Source: Hesseltinella vesiculosa (Eukaryota; Mucoromycota; Mucoromycetes; Mucorales; Cunninghamellaceae). From it: a stretch of 64,000 nt of DNA. Both the position numbers and the translations under genes were made by a program. Position 1 is the stretch's first letter, and every line of letters begins with the position of its first letter. Location of the stretch: positions 868,001-932,000 of the forward strand of contig MCGT01000002.1 of the NCBI GenBank assembly GCA_002104935.1, in the 5' to 3' direction. Under the pieces are notes generated by a model. The model searched no databases. It saw nothing but the letters and a program-made list of their open reading frames with translations, and was not told where the DNA came from. Shown one piece after another: positions 13,895 to 25,179 of the stretch.

Positions 13895-16188
13895 ATGCCT
13901 TATCAACAACCACTCTCCGAAAAGCAAAAATATGCCCAAGCCGTTTGGTAAGCCCACCTACTTATCGCTGATGAAGATCCTGACTCTCTCTCTCTTGACA
14001 GCCCTGTTCGCAGCATGAAGGAAGAACGAGCCCGCGCCAACTTCAATATCCGAGAACTGACCTACTTGTTGGATGGTGGTGAACAAAACACCCTCCTCAA
14101 GGAAAAGTTCATGCTCGATATGGAACGCGATCCTTTGTTCAAGATGGATGACATCCATGACTTGACCAAACCTGAAATCCGTGAGCGCACCATGGAAAAG
14201 GTAAAGCCCCAAGAAAAAAAAAAAGTCGATGTCTGATCTCCCTTCTCCTTTCAGTTCCGTAGCTTGATCCATTACTTGCAAAACGAATCCATCGAGGTCT
14301 TCAAAAAGCGTATGGAAGTCGTCAGTATGCTGGACCCTGGCTTCTGGACCCGGTTCGGTGTGCACTATGGCCTGTTTGTCGGTGCGCTTCAAAGCAATGC
14401 CACGGCTGGCCAATTTGGTTACTGGTTGGAAAAAGGTGCTCTGTCCTTGACCGGCATGGTGGGTTGTTTCGCCATGACCGAAATTGGCCACGGCTCCAAT
14501 GTGCCTGGCTTGGAAACCACTGCCACTTTTGACGAAGCTGCTGACCAATTCATCATCCATACCCCCACCTTGACCGCCACCAAATGGTGGATCGGCGGCG
14601 CTGCTCACAGTGCCACCCATGCCTCTGTCTTTGCTCAGCTGATCGTCAAGGGCAAGCGCTATGGCACAAAGTGTTTTGTCGTGCCTCTTCGTGACCCCAA
14701 GACCTATACTCTCCTCCCTGGTGTCAACATTGGTGACATTGGCAAGAAGATGGTGAGTGCCGCGGCTTTCAAATCGAACGAGTCGCTCACTTTTTTTTTT
14801 TTTTTTTTCAGGGTCGTGACGGTATCGACAACGGCTACATCCAATTCACCAATGTCCGTATCCCCCGTGGCTACATGCTTCAAAAACACACCAAGGTGTC
14901 CCGCACCGGTGATGTGCAAGAACCAAAGCTCCAACAATTGACCTACGGTGCCTTGCTGCAAGGCCGTGTGGCCATGGTGGTCGACAGTGGCAACACCTCC
15001 AAGAAGGCTTTGACCATCGCTATTCGCTATGCTGCTGTGCGTCGCCAATTTGCCAACTCCAAATCCGGCGGTGTCGAAACCAAGTTGCTGGACTATCCCA
15101 TCCACCAACGCCGCCTCATGCCTCTGCTTGCTCAATCCTACGCCATGCTCTTCACGGGCATTGAAATGTCCGACATGTACAACAGCATGATGAGCCGTCT
15201 GGAATCCGCCAGCGAAGGTGACAAGGATCTGAACGAAGTCATCGAAGCTCTGAAAGAAACCCACTCCACCAGCGCCGGCCTCAAGGCCTTCTGTACCTGG
15301 AACTGTCTCAACACCATCGAACAGTGCCGTCAATCCTGCGGTGGCCACGGCTACTCGGCCTACACCGGCCTGGCCGGCATGTACCAAGACTTTGCTGTGC
15401 AATGTACTTGGGAAGGTGACAACACCATCTTGACCTTGCAAGCTGGTCGCTACTTGATCTCCTCTTACCGCGAAGCTGCCAAGGGCAAGAAGTTGGCTCC
15501 TGGCGTCGGTTACCTCAACAACCTCAGCGAGCTGATCGGCAAGAAGTGTGCCGTGTCTTCCTTGGAACAAATCTTGGACCCCGCCGTCATCATCGAAGGT
15601 TGGCAAGTCGTCTGTGCCAACGTTGTCAAGAACGCTGGTGTTGAATTCGAAGCCTGCCTCGCCAGCGGCCTCGACATCGACGACGCTTATGAACAATGCT
15701 CTCAATCTCGTTTGTATGCCGCCCGCTTGCACTCTTATGGCTACTTGTTCAACCGTTTCGCCGACGCTGTCAAGAAGACCCAAGGCGAAGTCGGCCGAGT
15801 GCTTTTGGATGTGTGCTTGTTGTATGGTCTGTACACCATCGAAGAAAATGCCGGCGCTTTCTTGCAATACCAATACTTCACTCCCGACCAAATGGAATAT
15901 ATCCGTTCCCAAACCAACGTCTACTGCAAGCGTGTGCGTGACCAAGCCATTCCTTTGGTCGATGCTTTCAACTTGACCGACTACATGGTCAACAGCCCCT
16001 TGGGTGTCCGCGACGGCAACGTCTATGAAAAGTACTTTAACCAAGTCCAACGTTCCAACCCTCAAGGTGAACATCCCTACTTTGATCGTTTGATCAAGCC
16101 CTTGATCCACCGCAATGCTGGTCAAGACGACGACGAAGAGGTCGATGATGAAGCTGGCGGTCTCGAAGATGAAGACGATGACGAATAG
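13895..16188 (+). CDS. POX1: Acyl-CoA oxidase (peroxisomal beta-oxidation)
   Basis: Four exons (13895-13947, 14002-14200, 14255-14752, 14812-16188) give 708 residues, normal for the family. The enzyme uses FAD and O2 to convert acyl-CoA to trans-2-enoyl-CoA and H2O2, the first step of peroxisomal beta-oxidation. Visible family features: the acyl-CoA dehydrogenase/oxidase middle domain with CFAMTEIGHGSNVPGLETTA (residues about 195-215), GGAAHSATHASVFAQL, and the C-terminal FAD-binding/catalytic region with CGGHGYSAYTGL and TWEGDNTILTLQ. The C-terminus is a run of D and E residues ending DDDE, so there is no PTS1 tripeptide; yeast Pox1 also lacks one and is imported by another signal. A 473-codon open frame on the opposite strand is a shadow. 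Confidence 0.95.
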
Positions 16189-16530
16189 ATTTCCTTTTTT
16201 TTTTTTTTTTTACAAGCATCCCTTTTTTGTATTTTAATCAAACCTAGACTTTGATAGATTCCTCTTTGTAACATAATAAATTACCCAATGTATATCTCAG
16301 TCTATTTGTCTCTTATACATAGGTGCGTCTCCTATATGTAGATGCGAGGTGGCTGTCTGGTTGCCACGCTGCCGCGAGATCGATCCCGATCCTGCTTTTC
16401 AGTATCGGTTCCATTCATGCATAGCTTTCCTATTTCATTGTCCGAGTGACCCTGTTTCAAAAAGGGAGGGGGGGTTTTCGGTGGCAACCTTTTTTTCTCT
16501 CACTCTCTTTTCATTGTTTCTAGTAGATGT
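16189..16530. other. 3' flank of acyl-CoA oxidase
   Basis: T-run after the stop codon, then AT-rich sequence with an AATAAA-like signal (AATAAATT near 16275). No gene seen. Confidence 0.4.
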
Positions 16531-18470
16531 CGTGGCATGCCTTGGCACAATCTTGCCATGCGACTTCGATGTAACTTACATCCCTGGAGCTACCAATGTT
16601 CTACCTGGCGCTTTGATCCGTCCCAGATGCTGCAAGAGGGCTCTGATGTGCCTCTGTTGAAAGGGGAAGATGTTGTTGACAAAGAATAATCCCTGGGACA
16701 ACTGCAGTCAATCATGGGTGAGATCTCGCTACAATGACAATCGGGTTGGCCTAGTCCTTCCATCGTCGCGAGTATTTTCAAGCTTTGGCTGAATGGTATT
16801 TATCATTGACAACATCCTGAAAAAATAGCCCTCTTTCTCTTTGTACTGGCGCACATGAACCCCACCTTCGTTACCGACTCAGGAAGCTGGACCCTTGGAT
16901 GGATGTGAAGATCTCCTCTACCATGGCTTAAAGGCTGAAGGTGGCTTCTCGACAATGAACCAGAATGGACCTTGGGTCGCTTGCCAATGAAAAGACGCCC
17001 TTTTTGACGTCGACTCGGGAACCGATCCATGCCGTTGAGCTTATCTAGGCTTCAACGAGACTGAAATGCTACTGGCCCTCTCTCAAGCCGTAGGGACGGT
17101 AAGACTTTCCTGCTTCATTGTCTGGCATCTTTTAGCTCATTTGTCTAATTTCTTTGGTGCCTAGTTCACCCACCATGCCGCAGCTGTCTCATCATTGAAC
17201 CTCACAAGCAGCTCTTCCGAGGCCGTCACATTTCCACCACACGCCAAACCATTCGTCCCTCGCTCCTCTACCATTTGCTGTCCTTCCAAGCATCCCAACC
17301 TGATATTGTCAGCCGATAAATCGATGCCAACGCATGATCATGCTACTGCAAAGGTACACGTGAATTGCAGATGAAGCCCAACGAAAGGTATTTGGGACGA
17401 TAAGGGCCTGAAAGAAGGAGGGTTTTAATTTATTTAGTGTTCATACAGATCATGAAGTAGGATATCAAAAAGATCTGCGCTTTTGTGTACGAAAAGTTTG
17501 CACTGCGTGAACTGGCACTGCATGCAGTATGCCATCCTATGCTAGAAAGCGGATGTCCGTTGGTGACGACGACTTCTGCTTTGCAATCCACGAGTACCTA
17601 GACATCACAAGCATCATCGGTGACGTTGGTGACCAAGCCAAGTCTGTACGAGCGGTCAGGCGCAACTTGTTGGATCTTGGCGCACGGGTCAAAGGCAACA
17701 AGATCAGCGTCATGGATGGCGTGGCAATTTGTAAGCTTTTTTTTTTTTTTTTTTACTTAACAACGTCGCATTTTTCTTAGGCTGAACACGTTGCTGCTCC
17801 TCCGCTGCTATGACATTGACACTATGAGTGAAACTGGACTTCAAGCAGCCGTATCTCAATGCTTTTTTCGTGGTAACCAAACAACAAGGCATCTACACGA
17901 TGATCGAGATCGTTGCACACCACTGCCTACATCTCCGATCTGCACATTTTACAACACGCCAAAATTTGGACATGCTCACCAAAGTTACGCGCTGCTTCTG
18001 AGCACAGTTGAAAGTGCTCACCACGGATGCTTCCTACAATGGATTGGGAACAATCCTGTCTCAACACCCACCCGATGACCCCTCCAAAGAGACTCAAGTT
18101 CGTTGGATGACGATCGAAAACAGGGCACGATGTAAGCAACTAATGGATGAAACTCCATTTGACATTGTGTGGAATTTTAGAAATAAACACAGCAGGCAAG
18201 TCAATTCGAATCAAGAAGAAAAATTGGCCATAATGGTCAAGTCTAGCCCGAGCCACCGATGAAGGCATGGATGAAGATGTGCTTGTCAGTCGTGGCGGCA
18301 CAACTCTCCACGTTGCAATCCGTTCCTCTTACCTGCCTTCTGCCTCCATGGATGTCGACTACATGGCTTCATCGACTCCCTCCCCCCCCCCTGAACCTGG
18401 TTCGGCCAAGTCGGCCCACCGCCTGAAGGCCTGCAGTCGCAACAAGCGATCAGTTTGTCCCTAGGAAGGT
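16531..18470 (+). mobile_element. Decayed Ty3/gypsy retrotransposon fragments
   Basis: Several plus-strand scraps match Ty3/gypsy polyprotein motifs but are broken by stops and out of normal order. Near 16560-16620, CDFDVTYIPGATNVLPGALIR resembles the end of the RNase H domain (DF.I.YIPGK.NV.PDALSR). At 18008-18130, VLTTDASYNGLGTILSQ is the typical start of the same domain. At 18330-18470, a gag-like ASMDVDYMASSTPSPPPEPG segment is seen. The end of RNase H lies upstream of its start, so the pieces are rearranged or come from separate insertions. The sequence between (e.g. 17529-17750) is protein-like but unrecognised. No LTR pair was found. Confidence 0.45.
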
Positions 18471-18579
18471 TAGCCTCAACCCTTCCTTTACACAATGGTC
18501 CCCCCCCAAAGGCTCCTTTGACGTACACATATCGTGGTTTTGAAAAAAAAAACAAGCGCGACACGTCACTTTTCAGTGA

Positions 18580-18965
18580 TTGAAACGATATGGAATGTTG
18601 AATAGGCGTACGAATGCGTGAGTGATGAGTGATGCTGAAAAATCAGACCAATGGGTGAAGGTCGCCCAGGCAAACCTTGATCCATTTTTTTGACACTTCC
18701 GATTGCCCAGCTAAAAAAAATGAAACATCGGCCATTTTTCCCCAAGGCAATCTGAACAAACACCACTGAGGAAAGTTGCACAAGTCAATTCGCCCCAAAT
18801 TTTGCACACAAGTTCAAAAGGATGATAATTGGTGATGGTGAAAAGGCCAACGCTCTCGGATAGCCGAGAGAAGAGCCAGAAGGCAGCAAACATGTGCTAG
18901 AAATGATCTGGCGTACACTGAACCTAGCCCGCTCAATAAAAGTGTACACGGCTTAAAAATATAGC
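18580..18965. repeat. Dispersed non-coding repeat, copy 2
   Basis: This shares ordered blocks with 8780-8965 and 60650-60800 (GTGATGCTGAAAAATCAG, GAAGGTCGCCCAGGCAA, CTTCCGATTGCCC, AAAAAAAATGAAA). Its right part (AAATTTTGCACA; GGCAGCAAACATGTGCTAGAAATGAT) resembles 30450-30560 upstream of the decayed gene in the inverted-repeat block. No coding content seen. Confidence 0.45.
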
Positions 18966-19389
18966 TGACGGCACATGAGGAAACCCGGTTTGCGTCAAAG
19001 GAAGGAATAGCTATAGAAACATCCGTGCGATGCCAGCTTTGTCCATTGGGGGTAGTTCCATGCATCTCATGAGATCGGACATTCGGAACGTCGCTTTCTT
19101 TTGGAAGTAGGGCAGAAAAAGAAGCAAAAAAAAAAAAAAAAAACCAGGGGTCAAATCCATGAATGGTGAGCCCTGTTTACATTATATGGTTTTTAACTTT
19201 TCAGTATGCATATTTGTTTGGTGTGTTGAAAATAAACTTCTCTTCCGTGTTGACGTTGCTGGCCAAGCATGCTGTTTTGTTTAATTGGAAATAGTCTGGT
19301 AGTACAGCCGCACCTTAAATCAAATGGAAGCGTGTCCGAATTTTATTTTATTTTTCTTTTCTTCTTACTTGTTTTCTTTTGGATTAAAC
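18966..19389. other. Intergenic DNA upstream of the trefoil/DUF3759 gene
   Basis: AT-rich, with an A-run of about 18 near 19126-19143; no gene seen. The last 60 bases are T-rich and are a likely promoter/5' UTR. Confidence 0.4.
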
Positions 19390-20682
19390 ATGACTGCAGA
19401 CACATTCCCTATTGGCTATTTTTACATCGTTTCCCGTTTGAACGGCCTGGTGTTGGACATTGCCCAGCTTGAACACGAACAAGTAAGGAAAAAAAAGCGT
19501 CTAGGCAAACGAAGCTGGAAAACAGGTCGTTCACACAAAGCCTATTTCTTCTGTAGAAACCCGTCATTCTCACGGCTGAAAAGAAGACCAACCATGCTGA
19601 AAGAGATACCCAACTGTTCATTGAAAAAGAAGGCAAGACACGCTGTAGGGTCGTTCCCGCTTGGCTAATCGGCTCGTATCTTTTTCTTCGATCTTTTAGG
19701 TTTCTTGACCAACAAGTCTTCCGGTTATGTCTTGGACGTGGACAAGGCTGGCACTTTCAAAGGTAAACGACGAGAGAGGCAGTCAAGAAAAAAAAAAAAA
19801 AAGTGAAGTCTTCCGTGTCACAAGGCTGTTGTTTTGAGTGACGCTAAATAGTTTAATTTTTTTTTTCAATAGCCATCTTCACCGGTGAACAACGCTTGTT
19901 CTTGGACCATATGAAGGAAGAAGACGAAGTAAGCACCAGGCTTATCAAAAATAAACGGGCGGTGCTGACCCTGTTTTTCGCGTTCTCGTTCATAGGCTCA
20001 CGATCAACGTTTTGGCTATGATGGCAAGTGTATTTTCACCTTGAGCAACCCAGATATCGTCTTGGACATTCGCAAGGCTGAAAAGGAAGCGGGGGCTCGT
20101 GTGATGGTGTACGATCGCAAGAAGGACGAAGAGGCTCCCAATCAAATGTGGGAGTTTGAATTGGCCGACCCTCCCAAGGTGGTGGCCGAAAACCCCGAAG
20201 ATGACAACAGCAAGCATGAACGCATCCAAGCCTGGTTTGGCAACTGGTTCGGTTGGGGCGACAAAAAGAAGGTGTTGTTGGACGAAAAGGAGTTGACGGA
20301 TGCCCACACCAAGATTTACAAGGAGAAGAAGTCGCACGCCTCGCATCAATTGTTGGCTGGCGCCGTTGCCTATGAAGCTGTCAAGATCTGGGAAAAGCAA
20401 CAAGAAGCCAAGGGTGAAAAGGTCAACCATTCCACGATGAAGAAGATGGTCGCTGGCATCGCTGCTGCTGAGGTAAAAAACAAAAAAATCGCTACTAAAA
20501 CGTTGCACCTGACTTACTGGTTTTAAACGTAGTTGGTCAAGCTCGTGGAAGAACGTCGTGGTCAAGACGACGACGAAAATGATGACGAAGAAAAGAAGAA
20601 GGAAAAGAAGGGCATTATCGAAGGTATGGCCACGAAGGCGGCGATGAACTTGATCGAATCCAAGTACGGCATCAAAGAATGA
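19390..20682 (+). CDS. Beta-trefoil (ricin-B-like) plus DUF3759/CipC-like protein
   Basis: Six exons (19390-19482, 19557-19632, 19700-19762, 19873-19928, 19996-20472, 20533-20682) give 304 residues. The first 150 residues have repeated trefoil signatures (GYFYIVSRLNGLVLDIAQ, FLTNKSSGYVLDVDKAG, NPDIVLDIRKAE), as in ricin-type lectin folds. A C-terminal helical part, KKSHASHQLLAGAVAYEAVK followed by an Ala-rich helix and ELVKLVEERG, matches DUF3759 (CipC-like, concanamycin-induced and stress-associated proteins of fungi). It ends in a charged tail. Exon 2 appears to end at a GC donor (GCAAGA, 19633); an alternative GT donor 11 bases on would add four residues and keep frame. The function is probably a cytosolic stress-response protein; the ligand is unknown. 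Confidence 0.8.
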
Positions 20683-20847
20683 TCGAACCCAAAATAATAA
20701 AGAAAAAACACTAGGCGTGTCTGATTCGCAATGCCGCCGCAATGTGGGTGGCTGGGAAACTAAAAAAGGGCTGCTTTCTTTTTTTTTTTTTTTTTTCTTC
20801 CTCAGTGCTCTCTCCAGATCTCTCTTTCCGACTTTTCATTCCTTATC

Positions 20848-22544
20848 ATGTCCACACCACCCGTAGAGAACACAACGCCATCCGTTCAAAAGCAAACACG
20901 CCGCTTTGCTCCTACCATCCGTGGCCGTGGCCGTGGCCGTGGCAGTGGTCCAGCCGACGCTTCAGCCGATGCGTCATCCTCTACAGCGACAGACACGGTG
21001 CAAGTGAAAGTGGAAGCCGATGCATCCATTGGTCATGTGCAATCGGAAGGGCCAGTGGAAGGTCGATTGCAGAGTGTCCATGGGCCAAAGACCAGGGGTG
21101 GTGCAGCAAAAGTAAGTCAAGGGCCATGGATCCATCCCAGGGATGACTAACGCCGTCTCCTCGGTTTTTTTTTTGGACCCATAGATGAAATTCAAGCCAA
21201 CGATCCCTACTCGACGCAATAAAAAGGAAGTGTAAGTAGCGCCTAGGACCAGCGAAAAAAAAAAGGACGGGCTGGCTGTTTCAACATAGCCAGGCCGACC
21301 CTTTGACAATAGTTTTTCACACGTTCTCCTCGACTTAGAACAACCTCAGCCATCGATCAAGCCATCAAGAGCGATAGTCGAGACGGTGATCGAGGCGATC
21401 GTGGCCGGGGCCGGGCCGAGGCGGTCGTGGTCGAGGTCGTGGTCGTGGCCGTGGCATGGTTGTGGAAGAAGTATCCGCGTCTGGTATCTTTTCGCTTGGT
21501 CCTTCTGCGGCTGGTAAGAAAACGGACAGTGAAACGGTCCGAAGAGCATCCAACTGACGCTGTGTTGTGTAGGCTCACGCTCGCGATCCAACATGATGGC
21601 TTCCATGGGGGCCGCGGCTAGCTATGGCGGCGACGTCTCGCAGCAATACGATGAAAATGGCGCCGACACGGACATGATGGTCTTGTTTGGCAGAACCCTG
21701 GATACCAACACGCCTGACATGGTGAACCATGTGGCCCGCACTGCTGGTGAGCTGGAACCCTCGGATCTGACCCGCACCCGCACCAAAGCTCCTTGGACCA
21801 AAACAAAAACCGACAACGACAAAATGGATATTGACACGCCAGGTAAAAGCACCCATGTCTTGGTCCGTGACTGATCGTCTTTTTTTTTTTTTTTTTTTTT
21901 TTGCTGTATGGGGATAGTGAAATCAGAGGGAGCGGAAAAGGATGGCGGTGAAGGGGCTGATACACAATCAACTACACAAGAGCCATGGCTGATGGAAGAT
22001 GACGCCCCTGCTCGACATTTATTCGCTGTCAATGAAAACGTAGGTTGCTCTGCAGCCAGGCCGACCTCTTTACTCATTTCTGTCTCTTTCGAATCCATAG
22101 AACAAAGTGGTGTCTGTGGCCGACGATGAATTGCTGTTCTTCCAACTACCCAAGGTGGTTCCGCAATTCGACCTTCCTGTCAAGGAAGACGAGGTCAATG
22201 AGGACGTCGACATGGTCAAAGACAAGGAGGCCGACCTACCGGCACCAGCACAAAAGGCCACCCTCGAGGAAAAGATGAACCAGCTCAGCCTGTCAGAGAT
22301 GCCAAATGGCAGCATCGGTAAATTGGTCGTGTTCAAGAGTGGCAAGATCAAATTGAAAATGGGCGATATTCTGTATGACCTTGACAACGGCATGACCTCG
22401 TCCTTTTTGGAAAACCTCATGGTGGTTGACACTGAAAGCGAGCAACTGAAAAAATCCATCGAATTGGGCCATCTGGTGCAAAAATTCACTTGTATACCCA
22501 ATATCAATTCTCTCCTTGAAGGTCATGAATACACCTCTTCATAA
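20848..22544 (+). CDS. RPC53: RNA polymerase III subunit RPC4 (POLR3D/Rpc53), one frame break
   Basis: Six exons (20848-21111, 21185-21231, 21339-21513, 21573-21842, 21918-22039, 22101-22544). The C-terminal third carries the RPC4 domain: PNGSIGKLVVFKSGKIKLKM followed by GDILYDLDNGMTSSFLENLM and a final HLVQKFTCIPNINSLLEG. This part forms the Rpc53-Rpc37 heterodimer that acts in Pol III termination and re-initiation. The N-terminus has RG repeats and the family motif FKPTIPTRRNKKE, and GIFSLGPSAA lies before exon 4. In exon 3 the Arg-Gly tract changes frame near 21405-21420: the exons sum to one base short of a multiple of three, as if one G were missing from a G/C-rich run. This may be a sequencing error or real. 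The gene lies only 80 bases upstream of GPI12. Confidence 0.88.
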
Positions 22545-22624
22545 AAGCCCCACCCATCGATTTTGCATTCCCGAACCTGTGGTATTTTCTTTCGTTTTTT
22601 TTTTTTTTTTCATCGGGCCAGAGC

Positions 22625-23558
22625 ATGATCGCGTTTGCGTTGAGTTTACTGTTAGTTGTAAGCATTCTGATGTATAGCTATGCTATTCTGGCACAGCAGC
22701 AACACCATTCATTGCCCATCGAATCCAAGAATACCCTGCTGCTGATTGCTCACCCAGATGACGAGTGCATGTTCTTTGGCCCCACTTTAATGTCGATTCG
22801 CGCCAACAGTCCCAAGACAAAGATCCATGTCGTTTGCCTCTCCACAGGTAACATTCCGATCCAGGGTCTCCATGATGATCCATTGGTCAACCCCTCTTTT
22901 TTTTTTTTTTGTCTAGGTGACGCCGTTGGTTTAGGAGACCAACGCAAGAAAGAGCTGAAGCGAAGCTGCCATGTCTTTGGTATTGCACCTGGACATGTGC
23001 GCACGTTTGACCACAAGTAAGAAAGGCCATTTTTTTCTAATTGGCTAAGTGTCCACTCATTTGACAGGGATTTGCGGGACGGAATGAAAAACCGATGGCC
23101 ACCCAAGCTGATTGCCGACTTGGTGAAAGAGGTGATTGACAAATATCGCATCGATACGGTAAAGAGACGACCAAAAATTAGGCTTGGATTGACACAACTC
23201 TGTTTCACAGGTGATCACGTTTGACGACTTTGGCGTATCTGGGCATTTGAATCATCAGGCTGCGTATCATGGTATCCAAGAATACCTACGCACGCATGCC
23301 TATCTGCAGGTGTACAAGCTCAAGTCGATTTCCTTGGTGCGCAAGTATATCGGCATTGTCGATGTCCTGTTCGTCAAGGCACAGCAGCTGATTGTGCGAC
23401 CACCTACTGCGCCTTGGATCTCGATTTCGTCGCCACCAGCCTATTTGCAGACCCACAAAGCGATGCGACAACATCGTACCCAGTTGGTGTGGTTCCGATG
23501 GTTGTATGTGACTTTCTCGCGATACATGTATATCAACGAACTGGAACAGGTGGCATAA
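22625..23558 (+). CDS. GPI12: N-acetylglucosaminyl-PI de-N-acetylase (PIG-L/Gpi12)
   Basis: Four exons (22625-22847, 22917-23016, 23068-23158, 23211-23558) give 253 residues. The enzyme removes the acetyl group from GlcNAc-phosphatidylinositol, the second step of GPI-anchor synthesis, at the ER. Residues 1-23 are one hydrophobic membrane anchor. The zinc/catalytic motif LLIAHPDDECMFFGPTL follows, then LSTGDAVGLGDQRKKEL, and the downstream metal-binding FDDFGVSGHLNH, all hallmarks of PIG-L. The length fits the family. The ATG opens the signal-anchor helix. Upstream of it there is a T-run and only 80 bases to RPC4. Confidence 0.94.
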
Positions 23559-23749
23559 ATGTGGCGTTCTTTGTTTCTTCAATGGCTTCGTAGCTTACAA
23601 AGTAAAGAATTTTCTTCCAGTTGTTTGTAAGTCAAAAGCGGAAGCGGCTCCTTTTTTTCTCCTTTCGGTTCGTTTTTTTTCTTTTCTGTCTTTTTTTCTT
23701 TTTTCTTTTTTCCTTCACCTCCTTTCCGTTTATTTTCGTCTATTACGCA

Positions 23750-25038
23750 ATGAGTGCATCTGAAGGTAACCTCTGTCCTTTCTATTAATGAGTTCATTGC
23801 TCTCCATCGCAACGGTTGCTTCCTTTGCCATGACACTTGCCGCTTCTCGGTCACGACACGTCTGACGCTTTTTTTTTTTTTTTTTTCATTCGTAGTGGAA
23901 GACACTCTAATCAAAAAGTGTGACCAGCTAAAAAAAAAGGTCCAAGACATGGAGCATGTAAGTCGAAATGAATGGAACCAAGAGAGAGAAATGCCAACGC
24001 CCAGCTCTTTTATTTTTCTCTCGTAGGATAATCTTGTGATCCAGGCCAAACTCTCCAAAGCACAGCGACATGTCAAGCGACTGAGGATGGAGCGAATGTA
24101 TAGCATTGAACACCGTTTGCAAATGCGATCTCTCTTTTTACTCAATCGATTTCTTTAGAGTGCTGCTGGAGCAACTGGACGAGTATTATGACAAAAAAAA
24201 CGACGGCTCTAGTGAAAGCGATGACTCGGATGCCTCCAACATCAGTGCCATCTTGGTAAATGACGCCTCTCCACAGTTTCATTTTTTTACTCAACCTTTA
24301 TTTTCTTTTTTCTTTTGCTTTCACTTGCAAGGCGGATCCTCGAATGAGGCGCTTGAAAAGAAAACAACTTCACCTGTCCGGTCTGCCTGGCGAAAAGAAG
24401 AAAAAGCTTGGCCCACAAGAACCCCAGGCTCGCAAAAAGAAAGACCCCAATGCCCCCAAGGGTCCCGGTAACGTCTTCTTTCTGTACTGTCGCATGGAAC
24501 GTGAAAGTTTCAAGGATGAACTTCAGACGGACAATCTTGGCGAAGTGACTCGACTCCTTGGGCAAAAATGGAAAGCCATGACAGATGCCGAAAAAAAGGT
24601 AACATTCACCCATACCACGCCATTCGAACTCATTCTCTGCTGTAGAAATATTATGACGTCTACGATCGCGAACAGGAAGAGTACCGCAAGGCCATGGTCT
24701 CGTACAATGCTGCAGGAGGTGGCGATGCTGGACGCTTGGCTGTCGAAGAAATGAGCAGAGGCAGGGCTGTGGACGACGACGACAAGGAACTCAAGGCTCT
24801 CACCGACAAGATGAAGGTCAACGGCGACGTGGACGTGCTACCCCATGGTGACGATGACGACGACGACGACGACGACGATCTGGAAGAGGACGAAGATGCC
24901 ACCTCGTTTATGGATGATGCCAGCGTCGCCACCACCACGGTCTCGGTCGACCCACCCTCCAACCTGTCCTTGACCCCAAACCAAGACTTGCCCATCCTTC
25001 CTTCCACCGTGCCGGCGAATGAGGCCTCGCCCCAATGA
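23750..25038 (+). CDS. NHP10: HMG-box protein, Nhp10-like (INO80 complex)
   Basis: Six exons (23750-23765, 23896-23957, 24027-24097, 24159-24255, 24332-24598, 24646-25038) give 301 residues. The N-terminus is a coiled coil (VEDTLIKKCDQLKKKVQDME ... VIQAKLSKAQRHVKRLRMER). A single HMG box at about residues 130-200 starts DPNAPKGPGNVFFLYCRME and continues with LLGQKWKAMTDAEKKKYYDV. After it comes a D/E-rich stretch with ten consecutive Asp. A coiled coil before one HMG box and an acidic region recalls yeast Nhp10, a subunit of the INO80 chromatin remodeller. The HMG call is firm; the assignment to INO80 is inferred. Confidence 0.82.
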
Positions 25039-25179
25039 CCCACAAAGAATGGGCGACGGCTCTCTAGCGTAGAATAGACTTCACACACTTTCTCATGCAC
25101 AAGTGTTCAGACGAGTTTCCATCGTAGCTTTTTTTTCATTTTTTTCTTGTACATACACAATTTAACAATAAAAAAACAC

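Noticed and set aside
14704..16125. 473-codon open frame antisense to acyl-CoA oxidase
   Set aside because: It exists because of the codon bias of the real gene on the other strand; composition is Val/Gly/Asp/Gln-rich with no family features.
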